Both the position numbers and the translations under genes were made by a program. Source: Roseateles subflavus (GTDB lineage Bacteria > Pseudomonadota > Gammaproteobacteria > Burkholderiales > Burkholderiaceae_C). Taken from it: a stretch of 64,000 nt of DNA. The stretch is taken from contig NZ_JASVDS010000002.1 of the NCBI RefSeq assembly GCF_030285365.1, positions 1,080,519 to 1,144,518 of the forward strand. Direction: 5' to 3'. Shown here piece after piece: positions 19,214-30,139 of the stretch. Position 1 is the first letter of the stretch. Each line of letters opens with the position of its first letter. Below the pieces are notes generated by a model. It was not told the origin of the DNA, ran no database searches, and saw only the letters and a list, made by a program, of their open reading frames with translations.

Positions 19214-19885
19214 TCAGATGAGCCCTCGTTCGGCCATGGACACGCTGTGGCCCGCGGCCACGACGATGTGGTCCAGCACCCGTACTTCCACCAGCGCCAG
19301 CGACTGCAGGAGGCGCTGGGTGAGCAGCTCGTCCGCCCGGGAGGGCTCGGCGACGCCCGAGGGGTGGTTGTGGGCCAGGATCACCGCGGCGGCCCCGAGC
19401 GCGAGGGCGTGCTTGACGATCTCGCGGGGGTAGACGCTGGTCTGGGTGAGGGTGCCGTGAAAGAGGGTTTCCATGCGGATGAGGCGATGCTGGGCATCCA
19501 GAAAGAGCACGGCGAAGGCTTCGTGATCGAGGTGGGCGAGTTGCAGCTGCAAATAGGCCTTGACGGCTTCGGGGGCATCGAAGCTGGCACTGCGCTGCAA
19601 ACGCGACTGCAGGGTGCGCCGGGCAATTTCCAGCACGGCCGCCAGTTTGGCACGACGGGCGGGGCCGAGGCCGCGGGCGCTGCGCATGTCCTCGTGGCGC
19701 GCCTGCATCAGCCCCGCGAGACCGCCGAAGTGGTCGAGAAGCTCCTGGGCGAGCATCAGCACCGGCTTGCCCTTGAGCCCGGTTCCGAGGAGCAGGGCCA
19801 GCAGCTCGGCGTCGCCGAGGGCGGACGGCCCCCGGGAGAGCAGCTTTTCGCGGGGTCTTGCGGAGGCGGGCAGGTCATGCAGCAT
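19214..19885 (-). CDS. radC: RadC-family JAB-domain protein
   Basis: A 223-residue protein with an N-terminal helix-hairpin-helix-like part ([26 protein letters not shown]) and a C-terminal JAB/MPN domain whose metal motif is AHNHPSG, with Asp a few residues on ([11 protein letters not shown]). RadC is widely conserved, but its claimed DNA-repair role is doubtful. Length is normal. It leads the radC-smr pair and diverges from fkpB. Confidence 0.96.
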   Translation of the reverse strand: MLHDLPASARPREKLLSRGPSALGDAELLALLLGTGLKGKPVLMLAQELLDHFGGLAGLMQARHEDMRSARGLGPARRAKLAAVLEIARRTLQSRLQRSASFDAPEAVKAYLQLQLAHLDHEAFAVLFLDAQHRLIRMETLFHGTLTQTSVYPREIVKHALALGAAAVILAHNHPSGVAEPSRADELLTQRLLQSLALVEVRVLDHIVVAAGHSVSMAERGLI

Positions 19886-20021
19886 GGGGGATCCGGCTTG
19901 CGTTAGGCCAAAGGTGCGGCCAAAGGAATGGAGCGGAAAGTCGGCAAGCGCGGGGCGGCATTGTCGTCCAGCCTAAAATCCGCCCCAGCGACAAAGAAAC
20001 CGGCCTGGGCGCCGGGACAGC

Positions 20022-20465
20022 ATGAACCTCATCCAACAAGGGTCGTTTTTAACCCTGCACTACCGCCTTGCCGGTCCGGACGGCGCTGACATCGTCAATA
20101 CCTTTGACGACAAGCCGGCCACCCTGTCCCTGGGCGCCGGCCAGCTGGCGCCGGCCATCGAGGCGCGCCTGATCGGCCTGGCCGAAGGGGCGCACACCCG
20201 TTTCGAGCTGGCCGCGGGCGAAGCCTTCGGCGAACGCAATCCGGAGATGCTGCAGCGCGTCAAGCTGACGCTGCTGCAGGAGCTGGGCGACCCGGACCAG
20301 ACCTACTCGGTCGGTGACGTCGTCGAGTTCCCCACGCCGGATGGCACCGGGCGCTACGCCGGTCTCGTGCGCGAGGTCGGCGAGGACTGGCTGCTCTTTG
20401 ACTTCAACCATCCGCTGGCCGGCCAGCCGGTGAGCTTCGAAGTCCAGATCATCGGGGTGCTGTGA
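20022..20465 (+). CDS. fkpB: FKBP-type peptidyl-prolyl isomerase (SlpA/FkpB)
   Basis: The 147-residue protein begins with an FKBP strand ([15 protein letters not shown]), carries the inserted-flap domain ([13 protein letters not shown]) and ends with [20 protein letters not shown], the SlyD/SlpA hallmark. It lacks the metal-binding His/Cys tail of SlyD, so SlpA/FkpB fits better. The stop shares one base with the ispH start (TGATG), a gene order conserved in many proteobacteria. Confidence 0.95.
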   Translation: MNLIQQGSFLTLHYRLAGPDGADIVNTFDDKPATLSLGAGQLAPAIEARLIGLAEGAHTRFELAAGEAFGERNPEMLQRVKLTLLQELGDPDQTYSVGDVVEFPTPDGTGRYAGLVREVGEDWLLFDFNHPLAGQPVSFEVQIIGVL

Positions 20466-21448
20466 TGGGTGAACAGGATCTCCGCACCCTGGGCGAAGTG
20501 CTGCTGGCCGAGCCCCGTGGCTTCTGTGCCGGCGTGGACCGTGCCATCGAGATCGTCGAGCGTGCGCTGCAGAAGTTCGGGGCACCGATCTACGTGCGCC
20601 ACGAGATCGTGCACAACACCTTCGTCGTCAATGACCTCAAGGCCAAGGGCGCCATCTTCATCGAGGACCTGGCGGACGTGCCGCCCGGTGCCACGCTGAT
20701 CTTCAGCGCCCACGGCGTGAGCCAGGCCGTGCGTCAGGAGGCGGCGCAGCGCGGTTTCCAGGTCTACGACGCGACCTGCCCGCTGGTCACCAAGGTGCAC
20801 GTCGAGGTGGCCAAGCTCCACCGCGAGGGCTACGAGTTCATCATGATCGGCCACAAGGGGCATCCGGAGGTCGAAGGCACCATGGGCCAGCTGAGCGACG
20901 GCATCTACCTCGTGGAGGAGGCCGCCGACGTGCCCCACGTCCGCGTGAAGGACCCGAGCCGTCTGGCGGTGGTGACCCAGACGACGCTCAGCGTGGATGA
21001 CGCCGCCGAGATCCTGGCTGCGGTGAAGCAGCACTTCCCGCAGGTGCGCGAGCCCAAGAAGCAGGACATCTGCTACGCCACACAGAACCGCCAGGATGCC
21101 GTCAAGCTGCTGGCGCCGCAGGTCGACGTGGTGATCGTCGTGGGCAGCCCCACCAGCTCCAACAGCAACCGCCTGCGGGAGCTGGCCGAGCGCCTGGGCA
21201 CCCCGGCCTACATGGTCGATGGCGCCGAGGACTTGCAGGCCACCTGGTTCGAAGGCCGCCAGTGCGTGGGCCTGACGGCCGGCGCGTCGGCGCCCGACGT
21301 GCTGGTGCAGGCCGTGATCGCCCGCCTGCGTGCGCTGGGGGCGACCACCGTGCGCAGCCTGCCGGGCGTGGAGGAGCACGTGCGCTTCCCTCTGCCGCTG
21401 GGCCTGGGCGACAAGTCCATGGCCGAGCACGCCGCGTCCCGATCTTGA
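20465..21448 (+). CDS. ispH: 4-hydroxy-3-methylbut-2-enyl diphosphate reductase
   Basis: The 327-residue enzyme has the three iron-sulfur cysteines in GFCAGV, ATCPLV and ICYATQNRQ, with HGV and [10 protein letters not shown] substrate-binding segments. It makes IPP and DMAPP in the last step of the MEP pathway. The ATG at 20465 overlaps the fkpB stop by one base. Confidence 0.98.
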   Translation: MGEQDLRTLGEVLLAEPRGFCAGVDRAIEIVERALQKFGAPIYVRHEIVHNTFVVNDLKAKGAIFIEDLADVPPGATLIFSAHGVSQAVRQEAAQRGFQVYDATCPLVTKVHVEVAKLHREGYEFIMIGHKGHPEVEGTMGQLSDGIYLVEEAADVPHVRVKDPSRLAVVTQTTLSVDDAAEILAAVKQHFPQVREPKKQDICYATQNRQDAVKLLAPQVDVVIVVGSPTSSNSNRLRELAERLGTPAYMVDGAEDLQATWFEGRQCVGLTAGASAPDVLVQAVIARLRALGATTVRSLPGVEEHVRFPLPLGLGDKSMAEHAASRS

Positions 21449-21522
21449 CGCTGGCCGCTCTCTGACGGCCCCACGGCCCCTTTTCCCGCGGACGCGGCCG
21501 AGCCGGCCCGTCCGCTGCCTAG

Positions 21523-22845
<1,323 letters not shown>

Positions 22846-22890
22846 TAGAGCGCAGGGCGGAATATTTTTCGCCCGTCGAGCACGAAATGC

Positions 22891-22918
22891 TTGGCGGTTG
22901 AAAAATTGACGCTATACT
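22891..22918 (+). promoter_or_regulatory. Sigma-70 promoter of tRNA-Ser
   Basis: TTGGCG (22891-22896) and TATACT (22913-22918) are 16 bases apart, with an AT-rich stretch (AATATTTTT) upstream as a possible UP element. The tRNA begins 40 bases after the -10. Confidence 0.75.
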
Positions 22919-22958
22919 AGCTGGCTTACTCGCTAACAACCACGCGAGCACCGAATCA

Positions 22959-23049
<91 letters not shown>

Positions 23050-23075
23050 GAATGCCTTGTCGATCAAGGACCTAG

Positions 23076-23100
23076 AAGCCAGCCTCGTGCTGGCTTTTTT
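23076..23100 (+). terminator. Rho-independent terminator of tRNA-Ser
   Basis: AAGCCAGC and GCTGGCTT form an 8-base stem around a 5-base loop, followed by a run of six T residues. Confidence 0.95.
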
Positions 23101-23377
23101 GCGTTCCGGCCAGCGTGTCCGAAATCCCTGTCCGATACCCCCTGTCCGACACCTGTTTCGATCGCCGATGCCGGCATTGCTGATCCGCTCGGGTCGGGGC
23201 GGCGTGCGCGCCCTCGCATCGGGAGATGCTGAGGTTGCACATTCCCGGTATCGCCAGGATGGCACGAGCGCGCGACCTCCCACCTTTGGGGGCCCCCGAA
23301 AGAGCCCGCCTGTCCGGACCCGCCAGGGAGGACAGTCGCAATCGCGGCCCGACACCCGGGCTGTGACGGAGCGGGTC

Positions 23378-23644
23378 ATGCATTTCAAGGAAGTCGATTT
23401 CGGGAACTACCGGATCTATGCCGGTGCCATCGAACGTACACGCGCCTACGGCTATGTGGCCGCGGTCGTGGTGATGCGGCTGGAGCAGGGGCGGCCTCGG
23501 CAGGAGGTCTTCCGGGACGAGAACATGGCGGGCGGATATGGCTGGCCCTCGCCGGCGGAGGCCTTGCGCCATGCGGTGAAGGAGGGCCAGCGCGCCGTGT
23601 CCACGAAGTCACTGCAGCGCCCCTACGGCATGCTGGTCGCCTGA
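23378..23644 (+). CDS. Small conserved-type hypothetical protein (88 aa)
   Basis: I do not recognise this protein. It starts MHFKEVDFGNYRIYAGAIE at an ATG with GGAG six bases upstream, and looks like a small soluble alpha/beta protein with no signal or membrane segment. The open frame reaches back to 23057, but that part covers the tRNA terminator and has no protein-like composition. The region 23101-23377 holds no other gene I can support. It lies between tRNA-Ser and the LytS-type kinase. Confidence 0.6.
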   Translation: MHFKEVDFGNYRIYAGAIERTRAYGYVAAVVVMRLEQGRPRQEVFRDENMAGGYGWPSPAEALRHAVKEGQRAVSTKSLQRPYGMLVA

Positions 23645-23861
23645 GCCGCACGGTCCAAAGGCTCGGGCGTGGGCCGCGCCGTGCCGGATGCCGCGCTGCA
23701 CTCGAGGGACGCCCGGCGGCGAGGCGCACACCTGGCCCTGCCTGCGACGCTCGAGCGGGCGCGGCGGCGAGGCGCATTTCAGAGTCGCCATACCGTCACT
23801 CATCGCCTGTTTGGCCCTGGCGGCTTGGTGAGGGCGGGGCGGGCGGCTATCGTCTCGCCCC

Positions 23862-24950
23862 ATGCGATCGGAGAAGACGTCCCCCCTGCCCATGCCCAGC
23901 CATGCCGAGGCGCGCCGTGCGTTCTTCTCCGAGCTGAATCCGCGCCGCGTGGGGGTCGCCCTGGCCCTGGGTGGCGTGGCGGCGGGTTTTCTCAATTCCA
24001 TCTTCATCACGCCATTCCCGGTCCTGCTCGGCCGGACGCTGTTCGTCGCCATCCTGGCGCTGATGGCCTTCCTGGCCGCCGGGCAGTGGCCGCGACGCCT
24101 GCCGCGCTGGATCGAGCGCTGGCTGCTGCAGGTGATGGTGGTGGTGCTGGCCGTACCGGTGGGGACGGCCATCGTCTACCTGGCCGCCGTCGGGGGGGAT
24201 GTCGACCGCCTGCTGCAGAGCGAAGGGCGCATCCTCGGCTTCCAGTGGATCGTGGGCTCCGGGCTGCTGCTCGGACCGCTGATCGCGCTGGGGGCGCTGT
24301 ATCGCCAGCGGGACGCCGAGGCGCGTTCGCAGGCGCTGGGCTTCGAACTGGAGCGCAGCGAGCTGGAGCGGCAGGCACTCGACGTCCGGCTGCGGTTGCT
24401 GCAGGCCCAGGTCGAGCCGCATTTCCTGTTCAACACGCTGGCCAATGTGCGGGCGCTGGTCGAGACCGGCTCGCCGCAGGCCGCGCCGGTGCTGCACAGT
24501 CTCATCGCCTACCTGCGTGCCGCCATGCCGCGCCTGCACGACGAGCTGGCCACGCTGGGCGACGAGCTCGGGCTCGTCCGTGCCTACCTGGACCTCATGC
24601 ACCTGCGCATGCCGGACCGCCTGCGCTTCACCCTCGACGTGCCGGCGGAGCTGCACAGCCTGCGCTTCCCGCCGATGGCGCTGCTGACGCTGGTGGAGAA
24701 CGCCGTGCGCCATGGTATCGACCCCAGCGAGGAGGGCGGCGGCATCGTGATCGGCGGTGAGCGCCAGGGGGCTCGCGTCGTGCTGTGGGTGAGTGACACG
24801 GGCGTCGGGCTGGCGCAGTCCATGGGCACCGGCACCGGCTTGCGCAACCTCCGGGAGCGCCTGCAGGTCTTCTACGGCCCGGGCGCCTCGCTGGATTTGG
24901 CCGAGAATGAGCCGCACGGCCTGCGCGCCCAGATCCAGTTCAATCCATGA
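23862..24950 (+). CDS. LytS/YehU-type membrane sensor histidine kinase
   Basis: The 362-residue protein has four hydrophobic segments in the first 150 residues, a short coiled coil, then the His_kinase domain with QVEPHFLFNTLANVRAL, where the histidine is the phosphorylation site. The ATPase motifs ENAVRHG, SDTGVGL and GTGLRNLRERL follow. The stop overlaps the response-regulator start by four bases (ATGA). No extracytoplasmic domain is visible, so the signal is probably sensed in or at the membrane. AlgZ of pseudomonads has the same architecture. Confidence 0.93.
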   Translation: MRSEKTSPLPMPSHAEARRAFFSELNPRRVGVALALGGVAAGFLNSIFITPFPVLLGRTLFVAILALMAFLAAGQWPRRLPRWIERWLLQVMVVVLAVPVGTAIVYLAAVGGDVDRLLQSEGRILGFQWIVGSGLLLGPLIALGALYRQRDAEARSQALGFELERSELERQALDVRLRLLQAQVEPHFLFNTLANVRALVETGSPQAAPVLHSLIAYLRAAMPRLHDELATLGDELGLVRAYLDLMHLRMPDRLRFTLDVPAELHSLRFPPMALLTLVENAVRHGIDPSEEGGGIVIGGERQGARVVLWVSDTGVGLAQSMGTGTGLRNLRERLQVFYGPGASLDLAENEPHGLRAQIQFNP

Positions 24951-25768
24951 TTGCCGCCACCGCCCTCATCGCCGACGACGAACCCCTGCTGCGGGAGAGC
25001 CTCAGCCGCGCGCTGACGCAGCTCTGGCCCTCTCTGGAGATCGTCGCCACGGCACGCAACGGCCGCGAGGCCGTCGAGCTGTTCGAGATCCACGCCCCCG
25101 ACATCGTCTTCCTGGACGTCCACATGCCCGGCGTCAACGGGGTCGAGGCGGCGCGGCAGATCGGGCGGCGCACCCACCTGGTCTTCGTCACCGCCTACGA
25201 ACAGTACGCGGTCCAGGCCTTCGAGCAGGGGGCGCTGGACTATGTCGTCAAGCCGGTGGATCCGTCGCGGCTCGAGGACACCGTCGAGCGGCTGCAGGAG
25301 CGCCTGCGCCAGCAGCGTGCGGGGCAGCTGCCGGCCGGCGGCGCGGAGGGCCTGGGCGCGATGATCGAGCAGCTCGCGCAGCGCCTGGCCCAGGAAACGC
25401 AGACCCCGGGCGCGGGCGGCCGTTCAGGCGCGCCGGCCGGGCGCTATCTGCAGTGGATCCGCGCCTCGGTGGGCAGCACGCTGCGTCTGATTCCCGTCGA
25501 CCAGATCCTCTTCATGCGCTCCGACGAGAAGTACACGCTGGTGGTCTGGGACGAAGGCGAAGCGCTCATCCGCACGCCGATCCGCGAGCTCATCGAGCAG
25601 CTGGATCCCCAGCACTTTGTCCAGGTGCACCGCTCCGTCGTGGTCAATCTGCATGCGATCAGCCACGTGACCCGCGGGCCCAATGAGACCGCGGACCTGC
25701 ACCTGAAGAAGCGCAGCGAGATCCTGCCGGTCAGCCGAAGCTATCTGCACCTCTTCCGGCAGATGTGA
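24947..25768 (+). CDS. LytTR-family DNA-binding response regulator
   Basis: The 273-residue regulator has a receiver domain (acidic pair in ADDEPLLR, phospho-aspartate in VFLDVHMPG, KPVD) and a C-terminal LytTR domain from about residue 165 (YLQWIRASVGSTLRLIPVDQILFMRSDEKYTLVVW). A linker of about 45 residues is rich in Gln, Ala and Gly. It pairs with the upstream kinase through a four-base overlap. Targets are not shown by the sequence. AlgR is a relative. Confidence 0.94.
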   Translation: MIAATALIADDEPLLRESLSRALTQLWPSLEIVATARNGREAVELFEIHAPDIVFLDVHMPGVNGVEAARQIGRRTHLVFVTAYEQYAVQAFEQGALDYVVKPVDPSRLEDTVERLQERLRQQRAGQLPAGGAEGLGAMIEQLAQRLAQETQTPGAGGRSGAPAGRYLQWIRASVGSTLRLIPVDQILFMRSDEKYTLVVWDEGEALIRTPIRELIEQLDPQHFVQVHRSVVVNLHAISHVTRGPNETADLHLKKRSEILPVSRSYLHLFRQM

Positions 25769-25786
25769 CCGGGGCGGCGTCGCCGC

Positions 25787-25969
25787 TCAACGCGGCACCG
25801 ACTTGCCCTCCACCACGACCGTCTCCAGGCGCCAGATCACGGGCGTCTGGCCTTCCGGCGTGAAAAACACGGCATCGACGATGCCGGCCACGGCCAGGAG
25901 CAGCAGGGCGACGAGCAGCGCCGTGTGCAGGCCGCTGTCGGAGAAGGTGTGCAGGGACTGGGTGGTCAT
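25787..25969 (-). CDS. Small single-pass membrane protein (60 aa)
   Basis: I do not recognise this protein. It has one strong hydrophobic segment (HTALLVALLLLAVAGIVDAVFF, about residues 15-36) and a short polar tail. AGGGAG six bases before the ATG and ordinary codon use support a real gene. It converges on the LytTR regulator with an 18-base gap. Confidence 0.6.
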   Translation of the reverse strand: MTTQSLHTFSDSGLHTALLVALLLLAVAGIVDAVFFTPEGQTPVIWRLETVVVEGKSVPR

Positions 25970-26064
25970 GACGGGCTCCCTTCCTGCGTGGGCTCATGCA
26001 GGAGCTCCACAAATCTAGGTCATCGCCCGGCCCGCTTCCAGCCGGGGCCGCGTCGATCGGCCAT

Positions 26065-26090
26065 GAAAAACGCGACCCGTGGGTCGCGTT
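26065..26090 (-). terminator. Rho-independent terminator of the aminopeptidase P gene
   Basis: AACGCGACCC and GGGTCGCGTT form a 10-base perfect inverted repeat. On the minus strand it is followed by TTTTT, about 50 bases after the stop at 26140. Confidence 0.88.
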
Positions 26091-26139
26091 CTCGAGGGAC
26101 AGGCCGTGCCCGCGGGAAGGGGGCCTCGGCCGACAGCCG

Positions 26140-27948
26140 TCAGATCGGCTCGGTGCGGGTCATCAGCCAGGCCAGGGCCGGGCCCTGCACGAGCGGGCTC
26201 AGGCGGCGGCGCACGTCGGCGTGGTAGCGGTTGAGCCATTCCGTCTCTTCGGCGTTGAGCAGGCCGGGCTCGATGCAGCGGGTGTCGATGGGGCACAGCG
26301 TCAGCGTCTCGAAGGCCAGCATGTCGCCGAAGGCGCCGTTCTCCTGCGTGCGCAGCGGCACGTTCAGCACCAGGTTCTCGATGCGCACGCCCCACTGGCC
26401 CGGGCGGTAGAGGCCCGGCTCGATGGAGGTGATCATCCCGACCTCCATGGCCATGTTCGGATCGGGCATGGCCTTGGAGATGTTCTGCGGGCCCTCGTGG
26501 ACGTTCATGAAGTAGCCCACGCCGTGGCCGGTGCCATGGCCGTAGTCGAGGCCCTGCGCCCACAGCGGCGCGCGGGCGATGGCGTCGAGCATCGGGCCCA
26601 GCGTGCCGCGCGGGAAGGCGGTGCGCGAGAGGGCGATGGTGCCCTTGAGCACCAGCGTGTAGTCCCGCTTCTGCGCCGCGCTCACCTCGCCGATGGGCCA
26701 GACGCGGGTGATGTCGGTGGTGCCGCCCAGGTACTGGCCGCCGGAGTCGATCAGCAGCAGGCCGTTGCCCTCGATCACGGCGTGGGCGGCAGGCGTGGCG
26801 CGGTAGTGGGGCAGGGCGCCATTGGCGTTGAAGCCGGCGATGGTGGAGAAGCTCAGGCCCACGAAGCCCGGGCGCTTGGCCCGCTCGGCGCTGAGGCGCT
26901 CGTCGATGGTGAGCTCGGTGATGCGCTCGCGGCCCAGCGCCTGCTCGAACCAGGCGTAGAACTCGCACATGGCGGCGCCGTCCTGCTCCATGCATTCGCG
27001 CACGAAGGCCGCCTCGGCCTCGGTCTTGCGGCTCTTGAAGAGCGTGCTGGGGTTGATGGCCTCGATCACCGGGCAGGCGGCGGGCACGGCCTCGCGCAGG
27101 CCCAGCGTCACGCGGCGCGGGTCCATCAGCACGACGGCGCCGGCCGGCAGTGCCCCCAGGGCGCCGGCGGCGTCCTCGTAGCGACGCAGCTGCACGCCGT
27201 CGGCGGCCAGGCGGGCAGCGATGTCCGCCGGGATCTTGCCGTCGGCAATGAAGATCGAGGCCTGCGAGGCGTCCAGCAGGGCATGGGCGATGAAGACGGG
27301 GTTGCACTCCACATCGCTGCCGCGCAGGTTGAAGAGCCAGGCCACGTCATCGACGCTGGAGATGAAGTGGTGGCTGGCGCCGTGGCGGGCCATGGCGGCA
27401 CGGACGTCCGCCAGCTTGGCGGCTCGGCTCACGGTCGCCTGCGGTGCGGCATGCTCGTAGACGGGCGCCGTGGGCAGGCCGGGGCGGTCGGCCCACACGG
27501 CCTGGAGCAGGTCGCGACCCGTGGCGAGCTGCACGCCCTTGGCGCCCAGCACCGTGCGGATCTGCTGAGCCAGACCCAGGCCCAGCACCTGGCCATCCAC
27601 CGCCAGCGTCTGGCCGGGCTGCAGGGCGTTGGCGATCCAGTGCATGAAGTCCGGCGAGACCGCACTCATGACCTTGACCAGCTCGATGCCGGACCCGGCG
27701 AGCTCGACCTCGGCCTGCGTCCAGTAGCGGCTGTCGGCGAACAGCGCGGCGCGTTCCAGGCCGATCACCAGCGTGGCCACCGAGCCGGTGAAGCCCGACA
27801 GCCACTGGCGCGCCTGCCAGCGCTCCGGCAGGTATTCCGAGAGATGCGGGTCGGCCGAGGGCACCAGCAGGGCGTGGGCGCCGGCAGCGCGGAGCTCGTC
27901 TCGAACGCGCGCGAGGCGCAGGCTGATCTCGGAAGTGCGGGTGTCCAT
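26140..27948 (-). CDS. Xaa-Pro aminopeptidase (M24 family, three-domain type)
   Basis: The 602-residue enzyme has two creatinase-like N-terminal domains and a C-terminal pita-bread domain. The dinuclear metal ligands are in LLIDSGGQY, GTTDITRV, GTGHGVGY, TSIEPGLY and RIENLV. It releases N-terminal residues that precede proline. The three-domain length matches the eukaryotic-type aminopeptidase P found in many proteobacteria, longer than E. coli PepP. It has no signal peptide. It is a single-gene unit ending in a clear terminator. Confidence 0.93.
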   Translation of the reverse strand: MDTRTSEISLRLARVRDELRAAGAHALLVPSADPHLSEYLPERWQARQWLSGFTGSVATLVIGLERAALFADSRYWTQAEVELAGSGIELVKVMSAVSPDFMHWIANALQPGQTLAVDGQVLGLGLAQQIRTVLGAKGVQLATGRDLLQAVWADRPGLPTAPVYEHAAPQATVSRAAKLADVRAAMARHGASHHFISSVDDVAWLFNLRGSDVECNPVFIAHALLDASQASIFIADGKIPADIAARLAADGVQLRRYEDAAGALGALPAGAVVLMDPRRVTLGLREAVPAACPVIEAINPSTLFKSRKTEAEAAFVRECMEQDGAAMCEFYAWFEQALGRERITELTIDERLSAERAKRPGFVGLSFSTIAGFNANGALPHYRATPAAHAVIEGNGLLLIDSGGQYLGGTTDITRVWPIGEVSAAQKRDYTLVLKGTIALSRTAFPRGTLGPMLDAIARAPLWAQGLDYGHGTGHGVGYFMNVHEGPQNISKAMPDPNMAMEVGMITSIEPGLYRPGQWGVRIENLVLNVPLRTQENGAFGDMLAFETLTLCPIDTRCIEPGLLNAEETEWLNRYHADVRRRLSPLVQGPALAWLMTRTEPI

Positions 27949-28001
27949 GGCTGTCTCCGAAGGGCGGGGCCGGCGTCATGGGCCGGCCCTTGAGGGCGCT
28001 G

Positions 28002-28039
28002 AAAAACGGGGCGATGGCGCGCAGGTCTTGCGCGCCATC
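28002..28039 (-). terminator. Candidate terminator downstream of the secreted hydrolase
   Basis: GATGGCGCGC and GCGCGCCATC form a perfect 10-base stem around 7 bases. On the minus strand a run of five T residues begins seven bases after the stem, which is somewhat far. It lies about 110 bases past the hydrolase stop. Confidence 0.5.
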
Positions 28040-28150
28040 AAAGCCCTGCATTCTAGAGATATGCCAGAACCGGTCCGTTCGTCAGGGTTCGTCAGGGGCG
28101 AACAGCCCTTCGTCGCCCCGCAAGGCGTGCTGGGCGGTGTCGCCGGGCGT

Positions 28151-29092
28151 TCAGCGCAGCGCCTGCTGCAGGGCGTTCGTCACCAGGGCGGTGTCGTCCC
28201 ACATGAGGAAGTGGTAGCCGGCGGCGCTCATGCGCAGGTCCAGCTGCGCCAGGCCCTGGTACTGCCGCTCGAAGAGGGCCCGGGTGCTGGCCTCGGTGCT
28301 GCCCATGCGGGCGTAGGCGGCCCAGGAGCCAAGCACGGTCGTCGGCACCTGGATGCGCGGCAGCTGCGGGCGCAGGTCCTGCGTCCAGAGCTCGTACATG
28401 GCGTTCGCGGTGGTCTTGCGGTCGCTCTGCAGGCCCCACTGCACGATGGTCTCGATGCGCTCCGGGCCGTGTGCCATCGTGGCAGCCATGGGCGCCAGCT
28501 GCGCGCGCAGCTGCTCCGGGGTCGACGGCTGCTGCATGCCGGCGCGCATGGCCTCGGCCATGGGGCGGACGCTGTCCGACGTGGCGGCCGGGTTCTGGAT
28601 GCCGGCGAAGAAGGGCAGGCTGTCGACGATGACCAGACGCTTGACCGGCGTGTCGGCTTCGCTGGCCATCATGAGCGCCAGCGCGCCGCCCAGGCTGTGA
28701 CCGACGACGGTGGCCCCTTGCGGCGCCTCCCGCCGCAGGAGGGCCATCAGCTGCGCCTTGCTGGTCTCGAGGAACTGCGCCGAGAAGGCCTCGCTGGCCG
28801 GCTGGCCGGCGAACCCGGGCAGCTGGACCATCAGGCAGCGCACGCCGGGCTGCAGGCGCTCGCAGGTCTCGTCCCAGACGCTGGCGGCGCTGTTGAGGCC
28901 GGGGATCATCAGCAGCGGCTTGCCTTCGCCGCGCACCGTGAGGCGCAGGGCTGCCGGCGCGGCCTCCGTGCTCATGGCGGCAGGGGCGGCGGCCGGCGTC
29001 GCGGCTTCGGCCGTGCGGGTGCTCAGGCCGCTCACGAGGCCGGCGACCGTCATGGTGATGCTGATCAGCAGGGGCAGGGACTTGTTCTTCAT
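28151..29092 (-). CDS. Secreted alpha/beta-fold hydrolase
   Basis: The 313-residue protein begins with a signal peptide (MKNKSLPLLISITMTVAGL, probable cut after TAEA near residue 30). The alpha/beta-hydrolase fold shows LLMIPGLNSAASVWDE (oxyanion region), nucleophile GHSLGG near residue 119, and a C-terminal GYHFLMWDD with the histidine. GGAAGGAG before the ATG at 29092 decides the start over an upstream GTG/ATG extension. Substrate is unknown. It follows kynA on the same strand after about 157 bases but has no evident role in kynurenine metabolism. Confidence 0.85.
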   Translation of the reverse strand: MKNKSLPLLISITMTVAGLVSGLSTRTAEAATPAAAPAAMSTEAAPAALRLTVRGEGKPLLMIPGLNSAASVWDETCERLQPGVRCLMVQLPGFAGQPASEAFSAQFLETSKAQLMALLRREAPQGATVVGHSLGGALALMMASEADTPVKRLVIVDSLPFFAGIQNPAATSDSVRPMAEAMRAGMQQPSTPEQLRAQLAPMAATMAHGPERIETIVQWGLQSDRKTTANAMYELWTQDLRPQLPRIQVPTTVLGSWAAYARMGSTEASTRALFERQYQGLAQLDLRMSAAGYHFLMWDDTALVTNALQQALR

Positions 29093-29248
29093 GGTGCGCT
29101 CCTTCCTTGGGGGGGTGAGCGCACTGTGCCGCGCAGGCGGCCTGAAGGCCCCGCCCATGCGGCGAATGGCCAGCCGGGCGGATCAGTGGCAAGCACGGCC
29201 GGCGAATGGCGCCCGGGCCCGGAGCGATCAGCGGGCCGTCGGGCGGAT

Positions 29249-30139
29249 TCAGAGCTCCGTGCGCAGCGCCCACAGCTCGGGGAAGAGCACCGTGTCCAGC
29301 ATCTTGCGCAGATAGCTGACGCCCCCCGTGCCCCCCGTGCCGCGCTTGAAGCCGATCACGCGCTCGACGGTCGTCACGTGGCGGAAGCGCCAGAGCCGGA
29401 AGGCATCCTCCATGTCGACCAGCTCCTCGCCCATCTGGTAGAGGTCCCAGTGTGCCTTCGGGTCGCGGTAGACCTGCAGCCAGGCGGCCTTGACGGCCTC
29501 GCTGGCGGCGTAGGGCTGCGTCCAGTCCCGGTCGGTGTGGCTGGTGGGGACGTCGATGCCGCGCCGGGCCATTAGGCGCAGCACCTCGTCATAGAGCGAG
29601 GGCGCGCGGTAGGCGGCCTCGACGGCCGCCAGCAGATCCGGCCGGTGGGCATGCGGGCGCAGCATCGCGGCGTTCTTGTTGCCCATCATGAATTCGATCT
29701 GGCGGTATTGCCAGCTCTGGAAGCCGCTGCTGTTGGACAGATAGGGCCGGATCGCCGAGTACTCGGGCGGCGTCATGGTGGCCAGCACGTCCCAGGCATG
29801 GACGAGCTGCTCCATCACCCGCGAGACCCGGGCCAGCATCTTGAAGGCCTCGGGCAGGGCGTCCTCGTGCACGCAGCGCACGGCGGCCTGCAGCTCGTGC
29901 AGCATCAGCTTCATCCACAGCTCCGAGGTCTGGTGCTGGACGATGAAGAGCATCTCGTTGTGGTCCGGCGAGAGCGGATGCTGCGCCGAGAGCACCTGGT
30001 CCAGCTGGAGGTAGTCGCCATAGCTCATGTCCTTCGAGAAGTCGAGCTGCGCGCCTTCCTCGCGGACGATGGATTCGCCGGTGCCGGTCATGGGGCCGGC
30101 GCTGTGGGCATCGGGTGTGGGGTGGTGGGGGCAGGTCAT
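29249..30139 (-). CDS. kynA: Tryptophan 2,3-dioxygenase
   Basis: The 296-residue heme enzyme opens the indole ring of L-tryptophan to N-formylkynurenine. Family motifs are [26 protein letters not shown], and [20 protein letters not shown], which carries the proximal heme histidine. The usual GTGGSSG reads GTGGTGG here. The ATG at 30139 overlaps the kynU stop by four bases (ATGA), making kynB-kynU-kynA one operon. The open frame extends 13 codons upstream into kynU, but that start is unlikely. Confidence 0.97.
   Translation of the reverse strand: MTCPHHPTPDAHSAGPMTGTGESIVREEGAQLDFSKDMSYGDYLQLDQVLSAQHPLSPDHNEMLFIVQHQTSELWMKLMLHELQAAVRCVHEDALPEAFKMLARVSRVMEQLVHAWDVLATMTPPEYSAIRPYLSNSSGFQSWQYRQIEFMMGNKNAAMLRPHAHRPDLLAAVEAAYRAPSLYDEVLRLMARRGIDVPTSHTDRDWTQPYAASEAVKAAWLQVYRDPKAHWDLYQMGEELVDMEDAFRLWRFRHVTTVERVIGFKRGTGGTGGVSYLRKMLDTVLFPELWALRTEL

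Noticed and set aside
22855..22875. A terminator after serS
   Set aside because: GGGCG and CGCCC can pair, but the T-rich run is in the loop and not after the stem.
23057..23377. A long version of the hypothetical protein starting at 23057
   Set aside because: The extra 107 codons run through the tRNA terminator and have no good ribosome site. The ATG at 23378 has one.
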